From contig JASHWY010000213.1 of NCBI GenBank assembly GCA_030043835.1, positions 1 through 10,736 of the forward strand: a stretch of 10,736 nt of DNA. Direction: 5' to 3'. The position numbers and the translations under genes are program-made. Origin of the DNA: Thermoplasmata archaeon. Lineage in GTDB: Archaea > Thermoplasmatota > Thermoplasmata > Lutacidiplasmatales > UBA184. This document shows, in pieces, positions 5,901 through 10,736 of the stretch. How positions within the stretch are numbered: the stretch's first letter is position 1; each line of letters starts with the position of its first letter. The notes beneath the pieces are model-generated. The model was not told where the DNA came from, ran no database searches, and worked only from the letters and a program-made list of their open reading frames with translations.

Positions 5901-7189
5901 GCGAACCTCCGGGGCGCGGGCCGGCGTAGGAACTCGACGAACCCTCCGAGCGAGCCAAAGTCGGACCAGTCGACGGTCGGGGCGTCGTTCCACGTACGTA
6001 GGATCTCGGCGCGACGGAGGAGCCGGGTGAGCCGATCCGAAAGCTCCCGGTCCTCCGGGGAGAGCCGCGCCGGACCCTTGAGGAGAGGAATCGGGGAGGG
6101 GCTCAGGACGACGAGGGGAAATCCCCGGCGACGCAGGTGCGGGACGAGCGTCAACGCCGGCTCGTCCGCGAGCGGGGAGATGAGGATCGTCGTCACCCCG
6201 GGAGGAAAGAACCGTCGCATCGCGATCCCGCACCGCTCCGAGGGTCCTGCGGTCGTTGCGAGGCGGGCCGTGGAGAGGGCCGACCGGAGGCGCAGTCGCT
6301 GGGTGCGACCGGTCGAGAGCGGCACGACGTCCAAGAACTCCCCGTAGACCCCGAGGCCGACCCGGGCCTTCGAGCGGAGGAACGATTCGGCGATCCCTTC
6401 CGCGGCGGCCCGCCCGATCGAGAGGAGGTGCTCGTCGACCTCGGGGCCGAGCTCGGTCGGCCGGGCGTCCAGCACGAGGAGGACGTCCCCGGTGCGTTCG
6501 AGCGCGTATTCGTTCGCGAGGAGGCGGCCGGCTCGGGCGCTTGCGACCCAGTTGATCCGGCGCGGTGGGTCCCCGGGGGCGGCGTCCCGGATCGCGAAGA
6601 ACTCCCCCGTCGCTCCTAGGCGTCGGGAGAGCGTCTCGCCGGGGAGGACCGTCGTGCGGTCGAGCCGCACCGCGTGGAGCCGGGTGAGCTCGGGGGGATA
6701 CCGAACGACGACGAGCTCGGCGGCCGTCCGAGGTGCCTCGCGCTCCACGAGACCGGCCGGATCTCTCCAGATGATGGACGGGGGTGGAACGATGGCGATC
6801 GTCGGCTCCGCGGCGAGCCACTCCCGGCAGAAGACCACCGCCCCGGACTCGACCGTCGTCGTAGGGGGCGCTCGCTCGGCCAATCCCGGCGGCCGGACGA
6901 CCGTCACCACGAGGTCGTCGGCGCGGACGCCCGGTCGCGGGGTCACCCTCCCCGAAATCGTCACGTTCGCCCCGTCGCCCGCCTCACCCCATTCGAGTCG
7001 TGTCTCGGGGTCGCCGCGCGGCCCTGCGAGGCCTGCGGCCGCGGGGGCGATGAGGAGCGGGAGCGCGAGAAAAAGGGGGACCGGGTTCCGGACCACCACT
7101 CCGCCGAGGAGGGAGATCGCCCCGGCGGCGAGAAGTAGGTACGTCCGGGGGCGCCAGCGAAGGCCCCCCGAGGTGCTAGGAGGGCTCAT
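5897..7189 (-). CDS. DUF58 family protein with VWA-like domain
   Basis: 430 residues. Residues 17-55 form two membrane helices, a beta-rich region follows to about 190, then the DUF58 signature: FFAIRDAAPGDPPRRINWVA (197-216), SARAGRLLANEYALER (217-232) and VLLVLDARPTE (236-246), which opens the VWA-like fold. The MIDAS motif DxSxS is degenerate (D241-A-R-P-T245) and the later aspartate is lost (LISPLAD, 336-342), so metal binding is doubtful. DUF58 proteins are partners of MoxR ATPases; their substrates are mostly unknown. The ATG at 7189 overlaps the preceding stop (ATGA) and begins just before the first helix; the frame is open 148 codons further up but only as a shadow of the 135-aa gene. 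Family call secure, function not. Confidence 0.92.
   Translation of the reverse strand: MSPPSTSGGLRWRPRTYLLLAAGAISLLGGVVVRNPVPLFLALPLLIAPAAAGLAGPRGDPETRLEWGEAGDGANVTISGRVTPRPGVRADDLVVTVVRPPGLAERAPPTTTVESGAVVFCREWLAAEPTIAIVPPPSIIWRDPAGLVEREAPRTAAELVVVRYPPELTRLHAVRLDRTTVLPGETLSRRLGATGEFFAIRDAAPGDPPRRINWVASARAGRLLANEYALERTGDVLLVLDARPTELGPEVDEHLLSIGRAAAEGIAESFLRSKARVGLGVYGEFLDVVPLSTGRTQRLRLRSALSTARLATTAGPSERCGIAMRRFFPPGVTTILISPLADEPALTLVPHLRRRGFPLVVLSPSPIPLLKGPARLSPEDRELSDRLTRLLRRAEILRTWNDAPTVDWSDFGSLGGFVEFLRRPAPRRFA
5905..5910 (-). promoter_or_regulatory. Strong Shine-Dalgarno for the 94-aa membrane protein
   Basis: GGAGGT on the minus strand ends four bases before the ATG at 5900 and lies inside the last codons of DUF58. 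It is the clearest ribosome binding site in the window and supports the 94-aa gene being real. Confidence 0.65.
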
Positions 7190-7593
7190 GCCTCGTGCTC
7201 GAGGTCGGAGAGGCGTCGACGCACGTACGCGCGAAAGTCGGCCGGTGGGAGCCGAACGACCGACTCGATCTCCTCGAGCGAGCGGCCAGGAAGGCCCGGG
7301 TTCTTGAGGATCCGTTCGACCCGATCGAGGGTCACGAGGATCTCGACGCGTCCGAAGCGCGACGAGCGAAACGCTCGTCCGAGGTTCGCCTTCACATCGA
7401 CGGACGGCGGAGCCGGGGCCGAGGGACGGGGGCGGAACGTTCGCAGGGCGACTTCGGCGAGGAGGAATCCCGCGGCGGTCACCGCGATCGCCGTCGCGGG
7501 CACCGCGATGCGAAGGTCGCTTCCCGCCCAGACGGCGATCCCCGTCGCCGCGATCGCGACGGCCGGTGCGAACCACCCGAACGGGAGCCTCAT
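7186..7593 (-). CDS. 135-aa two-helix membrane protein of the DUF58 operon
   Basis: Starts MRLPFGWFAP and has two membrane helices (about 8-24 and 28-48), a basic proline-rich linker (RTFRPRPSAPAPP), then a soluble, charged C-terminal part (70-135) with LGRAFRSSRFGRVEILVTLDRV and RSLEEIESVV, ending in RLSDLEHEA. It overlaps both neighbours by ATGA. I do not assign a family. Haloarchaeal MoxR-DUF58 clusters also hold a short two-helix protein with a charged tail beside DUF4129, so this may be its counterpart, but that is inference from position and shape. The C-terminal region, with small helices and arginines, probably faces the cytosol and could contact DUF58 or DUF4129. Confidence 0.85.
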   Translation of the reverse strand: MRLPFGWFAPAVAIAATGIAVWAGSDLRIAVPATAIAVTAAGFLLAEVALRTFRPRPSAPAPPSVDVKANLGRAFRSSRFGRVEILVTLDRVERILKNPGLPGRSLEEIESVVRLPPADFRAYVRRRLSDLEHEA

Positions 7594-8498
7594 GACGCCG
7601 GGGCACTCCGCGTAAGGTCGGCCTCCGCCGCACGGATCACGGCCAGCGCCCGGGCTTTGGAGGCCTCGTCCATGGGATGGGTCGAGTACCGGGCCTCCTC
7701 GAAAAGCCGGGTCAACGCGGTCGCCGCATCGGGGCGGATTCCAAGACGGACTAAGTGCTGCGACCGGATCTCTTCGGGCGTCGCCGGCTCCAAGTCCCCG
7801 ACGATCGGGGCGAGCCGACTCAAGAGCCGCGCGTAGAGGGCGCGGATGACCGCGCGCGGGTCGTCGCCGCCTTCTAAGTCCCGGACCGCCCCCGAGAGCG
7901 CGGTGCGGACCTCCTCGGTCGCCTCGGTGCTCCGCCGGCCCCCACCTCGGCGGGAGAAGAGAAGGTCACGGACCGGCGGGCTGGCGACGATCGCGACCGC
8001 GATCGCGATGGCCACGGCCGCGAGGAACCACGTCCACGGGGGAAACGCGATCCCGAGGAAAAAGCCCCCGCCCGGCCCCGTTCGGTTAAGACTATTGTTG
8101 GTGGTCTCGTTGACCCCCTTCTCGGCCGTGCCGTTGGCGGGAGCGCCGTGGGTCGAGGCGATGCCCCCCGAGACGACGACCGCGTGCGCGACGACGACGA
8201 ACAAAGTCCCGACCAGGATCGCAGCGAGCGCGACGACGACCAGTCGGGTCGGGATCGGTAGGACGTCGCTCGTGATGCGGTAGTAGATGAGGAGACCAAT
8301 CCCTGCGGCCACCGCGCCGAGGAGCGAAAACGCGACCCACGAGGCCGGGATCGCGATCGAAGGGCCTCCGCCTGCCGGCGCCGGAGGACTCCCTCCCGCA
8401 CCCGCGATCGCGCTCGCCGACGCGCCGATCGCGAGGGCCGAAAGGAGGATCACGAGGAGGACGAGCGACGGCCGGCCCGTCCGAGCCCGCTCCGTCAT
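7590..8498 (-). CDS. DUF4129 domain membrane protein, first gene of the operon
   Basis: 302 residues with four predicted membrane helices (about 10-31, 51-71, 85-109, 147-173) and a C-terminal soluble domain (195-293). The end of that domain, RLFEEARYSTHPMDEASKAR (264-283), matches DUF4129, which is common beside MoxR/DUF58 and in some transglutaminase-like proteins. Basic residues at the N terminus, around R74-R85 and after helix 4 place both ends inside. The loop 110-146 is then outside, and it holds four N-glycosylation sequons: N122 (NGT), N130 (NET), N134 (NNS) and N138 (NRT). The ATG at 8498 follows a purine-rich GAAGGGGAGA and a TATA box at 34 bp. It leads five overlapping genes. Confidence 0.88.
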   Translation of the reverse strand: MTERARTGRPSLVLLVILLSALAIGASASAIAGAGGSPPAPAGGGPSIAIPASWVAFSLLGAVAAGIGLLIYYRITSDVLPIPTRLVVVALAAILVGTLFVVVAHAVVVSGGIASTHGAPANGTAEKGVNETTNNSLNRTGPGGGFFLGIAFPPWTWFLAAVAIAIAVAIVASPPVRDLLFSRRGGGRRSTEATEEVRTALSGAVRDLEGGDDPRAVIRALYARLLSRLAPIVGDLEPATPEEIRSQHLVRLGIRPDAATALTRLFEEARYSTHPMDEASKARALAVIRAAEADLTRSAPAS

Positions 8499-8520
8499 CG
8501 TCTCCCCTTCGACGAGGCGC

Positions 8521-8550
8521 GACCCTCCGTTATACCCTTCCCGGAGGGTC
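8521..8550. repeat. Perfect 9-bp inverted repeat around the DUF4129 operon TATA box
   Basis: GACCCTCCG (8521-8529) and CGGAGGGTC (8542-8550) are exact complements with a 12-bp spacer. The spacer contains the minus-strand TATA element GTATAA (8535-8530), 34 bp before the operon's ATG. The repeat lies wholly between the acetyltransferase stop (8553) and the operon start. Two readings fit: an operator whose binding would block TBP, or an RNA hairpin ending the acetyltransferase transcript, though there is no T-run. Confidence 0.65.
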
Positions 8551-8552
8551 CG

Positions 8553-9452
8553 TCACGCCGCCGGCGCGGACGGGGAATCGGTCCGCGCCAAGGACGGAGT
8601 GAGGAAATAGAAGCTCCGGCGCTCGTGATCCGTCGGCACCACCGCGAAGTCGTCGACGGCATAGCCCACGTCCAGCGCGGCCCGGAACGCGTCCCTCACG
8701 GCGTGACGCCAGCGACGCAGGGAGCTCGGCTCGTGCTGACGGATGAGCGCGAGGTCAAACGGGATCTCGAGATGCGCTTGGGGGCCGGTGGGCTCCGCGA
8801 CGGCCGTCGGGACCCGCAATCCGTGCTCGCTCGGCTCGGTCTCTATGATCGCGAACGACCCTTCGAAACGGAGGCGGTCGTCGTCGCGGCTCGGAAGGTG
8901 ACCGGCGAGGCGTTCCTCGACCCGCGTCGAGGTGATCGGCCAGACGAGCCGGATCCGGTCCGTTTCAAGGCCTCGGTTGATCTCGTCCGGGAGCTGGCCG
9001 AAGTAGTGGGGGTAGTAGCGGTCGGGGCGCCCTCCGAGCCGCCGGACCATGAGCCAGGCGTTGCGGCTCTGCAGCGGGTCGAAGACCCACCGGATCTCCG
9101 AGAGCCCGAGCCGAAGGACCTCGTCCCGCTGGAACGCCTTGAGGCGGAAGCCCACGTGGTGGTTCTGGTACTCGGGCCGAACGGCCGTGAGGTACGACTG
9201 CTCGTAGAGGGTCGTCCCGTCCCAGCCGAGGAGGGCGACCGAGAATCCCGCGAGGTAGATGTCCGCGAAGGCGCCGAGGACGAGTCCTCCGTTATCCTGG
9301 AGGACCCGCTGCAGCGTCGGAGAGAGGCCGGCGGCGCCTTCGGTCCCCCACGTTGCCCGAATCACCTCGTCGACCTGTCGAAACTCCTCGGGCTTTTCCA
9401 GTCGCCGAAAGCGGAAGCCCTCGACCTCCTTGCTTCCGCGTGGGGCCGCCAC
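8553..9452 (-). CDS. COG3375-type GNAT acetyltransferase
   Basis: 299 residues from a GTG at 9452. The N-terminal half is a GNAT fold: ATWGTEGAAGLSPTLQRVLQ (33-52), NGGLVLGAF (54-62), the strand LYEQSYLTAVRPEYQNHHVG (82-101) leading into the acetyl-CoA loop, then SEIRWVFDPLQSRNAWL (118-134), hallmark of COG3375. The C-terminal part has LEIPFDLALIRQHEPSSLRRWR (228-249) and DVGYAVDDFAVV (261-272), also typical. Length fits the family. In the CoA loop the usual Q-x-x-G-x-G reads Q96-N-H-H-V-G101, so one glycine is replaced by histidine. The acceptor is unknown. Transcription is probably monocistronic: a TATA box lies 25 bp before the GTG, making this a leaderless GTG start. An ATG is not available near the domain start. 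Confidence 0.85.
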   Translation of the reverse strand: MAAPRGSKEVEGFRFRRLEKPEEFRQVDEVIRATWGTEGAAGLSPTLQRVLQDNGGLVLGAFADIYLAGFSVALLGWDGTTLYEQSYLTAVRPEYQNHHVGFRLKAFQRDEVLRLGLSEIRWVFDPLQSRNAWLMVRRLGGRPDRYYPHYFGQLPDEINRGLETDRIRLVWPITSTRVEERLAGHLPSRDDDRLRFEGSFAIIETEPSEHGLRVPTAVAEPTGPQAHLEIPFDLALIRQHEPSSLRRWRHAVRDAFRAALDVGYAVDDFAVVPTDHERRSFYFLTPSLARTDSPSAPAA

Positions 9453-9473
9453 GGGTCGTGGACCGGGGAACGC

Positions 9474-9480
9474 TACTTAA
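9474..9480 (-). promoter_or_regulatory. TATA box of the GNAT acetyltransferase
   Basis: TTAAGTA on the minus strand, centred 25 bp before the GTG at 9452, placing initiation at or next to the start codon. It resembles the GTTTAAG box of the glycosyltransferase and sits in the 55-bp gap after the 141-aa gene's stop. Confidence 0.55.
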
Positions 9481-9507
9481 CGCGGACGACCGAGGGTCGA
9501 CGGTCGC

Positions 9508-9933
9508 TCAGCGACGCACCTTGAGCTCGGCCTTCTTCGCCTCGTAGCGAACCTCGTCCGAGGGCTTGAGCTCCCAGAGGAGGTCCTCGAGCTCGGGGAT
9601 GTTGCGGAGGAACTCGGCCTTGCTCTTCGTGACCATGAGGTGCTCGAACTTTCGGCGGGCGTTCACGTACGATCCCACGAGGTAGGCGCCGACGATCGCC
9701 ACGATCGGTCCGAGTACGACGAAGAGGAGGTTGTAGTTCGCCGTCGGGGTGTTCGTCTCCGGGTCGATCGCCGTGAACGGCCACGAGCTCGAGAGCGGCG
9801 TGAAGTACCCCAGCGCCAGGACAGTCAAGAGAACGCCGGCCGCGAGGACCACCGCCGCGACCTCGGCCCGGTAGTTCCGGAGCCCGTGGCGGAGCCGACT
9901 GGAGATGGGAGGCTTTCCCGCAGGGGCGCTCAT
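9508..9933 (-). CDS. 141-aa two-helix membrane protein of unknown function
   Basis: A basic cytosolic N terminus (SSRLRHGLRNYR), helix 1 at about 23-44, an external loop (45-67, including DPETNTPTANYN), helix 2 at about 68-90, and a charged helical tail (91-141) with NARRKFEHLMVTKSKAEFLR and IPELEDLLWELKP, ending in KAELKVRR. The layout resembles uncharacterised small membrane proteins of Thermoplasmata, possibly the DUF3198 group, but I cannot confirm this. It has its own TATA-like element 27 bp ahead of the ATG. The 67-bp gap from the polytopic gene upstream holds nothing else. Function unknown. Confidence 0.85.
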   Translation of the reverse strand: MSAPAGKPPISSRLRHGLRNYRAEVAAVVLAAGVLLTVLALGYFTPLSSSWPFTAIDPETNTPTANYNLLFVVLGPIVAIVGAYLVGSYVNARRKFEHLMVTKSKAEFLRNIPELEDLLWELKPSDEVRYEAKKAELKVRR

Positions 9934-9956
9934 GCTGACGGCGGGAGGCGACTCGG

Positions 9957-9962
9957 CTTATG
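9957..9962 (-). promoter_or_regulatory. Weak TATA-like element of the 141-aa gene
   Basis: CATAAG on the minus strand, centred about 27 bp before the ATG at 9933, the most AT-rich point in the gap. It fits the leaderless spacing seen at other genes here, but the match is weak. Confidence 0.4.
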
Positions 9963-10000
9963 AGGCCTTACTCGCGGTGCTCGGCGGAAGGGGAGGCCGC

Positions 10001-10736
10001 TCACTTCTTCGGCTGGTCGGCATCGAGCCGCCGGAACGCGGATGGGGCACCGGCCCGCGGGAGGGGGGGCCCGGCCTCGGGGGACGGGATCGTGGCGAGG
10101 AGCGGGCGAAGCCGCCGATAGACTAAGCATCCTCCCAGGAACGCGACGGCCGCGCCCCCGAACGCCCCGGCCTCGCCCGAAAACTCTCCGATGCCGAGGA
10201 GCAGAAAGCCGACCGCTCCAAAGACCGCCCCCGGGACCGGTCCTCCGCCGACCCGTCCGCCTTCGGGGCTACCGCGCAGGGAGAGGAGCGCTCCGGCGAC
10301 CTCCAGGATCAGCACCGCGAACGACTGCACGAGGAGAAGGACGATGCCGACCTCGGTAATCGTTCCCGGGCCGCCGAAGTACTGCGAGACCAGCGCGAGG
10401 ACCATGATCCCTCCGATCGACGCCCGGTACCCGAGCGCGTAGAACGGTGAGCTCGCTTGGTGCCCCCAGAACCGCGAGCGAAGAAGGAACCACTGGGCGA
10501 GCTCCGTCCCCAGGATCAGGAGGGCGAGGAACAGGAGGGCTCCGGGCACGGCCCCGTTCGCCATCGCATCGAAGAAGAGGAGGAAGACGACCGCGATCGG
10601 GACCCCGACGAAGAGCCCTGCGGTGTACGCGAACAGCTCCCGCCGCTCGTCAAAGAGCGAGGCGGGGACCTGGGGGGTCGCGTACCGCCCCACTTCCAGC
10701 CAGACGAAGCCCCCGGAGAGGAGGATACCGATGAGA
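10001..10736 (-). CDS. Polytopic membrane protein, 5'-truncated by the window edge
   Basis: The frame stays open to the right edge. A GTG at 10693 could start it, but the in-frame residues before it (LIGILLSGGFVWLE) form a membrane helix, so I treat the GTG as an internal valine and the gene as partial. About 245 residues are visible with some seven hydrophobic helices, among them LFAYTAGLFVGVPIAVVFLL, GALLFLALLILGTELAQWFL, GGIMVLALVSQYF and VGIVLLLVQSFAVLILE, and a hydrophilic proline-rich C-terminal tail ending in DADQPKK. The segment RSRFWGHQASSPFYALGYRA between helices may be functional. I do not recognise a family. Stop at 10003-10001, 67 bp before the next gene. Confidence 0.8.
   Translation of the reverse strand, partial: LIGILLSGGFVWLEVGRYATPQVPASLFDERRELFAYTAGLFVGVPIAVVFLLFFDAMANGAVPGALLFLALLILGTELAQWFLLRSRFWGHQASSPFYALGYRASIGGIMVLALVSQYFGGPGTITEVGIVLLLVQSFAVLILEVAGALLSLRGSPEGGRVGGGPVPGAVFGAVGFLLLGIGEFSGEAGAFGGAAVAFLGGCLVYRRLRPLLATIPSPEAGPPLPRAGAPSAFRRLDADQPKK

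Noticed and set aside
5616..6821. A 401-codon minus-strand frame ending with the 94-aa protein
   Set aside because: Only the last 94 codons look like protein (membrane helices). The rest is arginine/proline-rich and lies out of frame inside DUF58; the ATG at 5900 has a strong Shine-Dalgarno.
7190..7633. N-terminal extension of DUF58 by 148 codons
   Set aside because: The extension overlaps the 135-aa gene in another frame and is low-complexity; the ATGA junction at 7189 gives the natural start.
8625..9524. A 299-codon plus-strand open frame opposite the acetyltransferase
   Set aside because: It mirrors the real gene and has no domain pattern or promoter. Long antisense open frames are expected at this GC content.
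1..10736. tRNA, rRNA, CRISPR, insertion sequence or phage features
   Set aside because: I saw no tRNA-like T-arm, no regularly spaced direct repeats, and no transposase, integrase or phage protein motifs on either strand by eye.

Overview
The window looks like a chromosomal segment from a high-GC archaeon (well above 60% GC by eye, not computed). The archaeal evidence is a 50-residue ribosomal protein eL40, an archease, an AMMECR1 protein, a dolichol-phosphate-sugar-synthase-like glycosyltransferase without a membrane tail, and TATA-type promoters about 25-35 bp ahead of start codons with little or no leader. The proteins are arginine-rich rather than very acidic, which argues against a haloarchaeon. 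An uncultured high-GC Thermoplasmatota-like lineage is my best guess, with low confidence. I see no tRNA, rRNA, CRISPR array, transposase or phage gene; this is ordinary core genome with one less understood membrane module.

Layout. Positions 1-488 hold the 5' part of an AMMECR1 gene (minus strand, running off the left edge). It diverges from the very small eL40 gene (562-714, plus) across one TATA element that can be read both ways. A GT2 glycosyltransferase (726-1517, minus) converges with eL40 and diverges from archease (1555-2022, plus). Archease converges with a minus-strand run read from right to left: MoxR AAA+ ATPase (5120-4170), a phosphoglycerate-dehydrogenase-like enzyme (4141-3167) and a class V aminotransferase (3170-2034). 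The last two overlap by ATGA and probably make phosphoserine from 3-phosphoglycerate. A 253-bp gap with nested inverted repeats separates MoxR from a five-gene minus-strand operon (8498-5374). That operon encodes a DUF4129 membrane protein, a 135-aa two-helix membrane protein, a DUF58 protein, and 94-aa and 80-aa membrane proteins. All five genes overlap by 1-4 bases. Further right come a COG3375-type GNAT acetyltransferase (9452-8553), a 141-aa two-helix membrane protein (9933-9508), and a polytopic membrane protein whose 5' end lies outside the window (10736-10001).

Functional reading. The DUF4129/DUF58/small-membrane-protein operon plus the adjacent MoxR forms a MoxR-DUF58 module, a widespread but poorly understood chaperone-like system at the membrane. 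Four points stand out here: MoxR is split into its own downstream transcription unit with the serine genes; the VWA-like part of DUF58 has a degenerate metal site; the predicted external loop of DUF4129 is packed with N-glycosylation sequons; and a perfect 9-bp inverted repeat brackets the operon's TATA box. This module is the best candidate for something undescribed in the window. The remaining genes are housekeeping: ribosome, RNA-ligase co-factor, lipid-linked sugar synthesis and serine biosynthesis.
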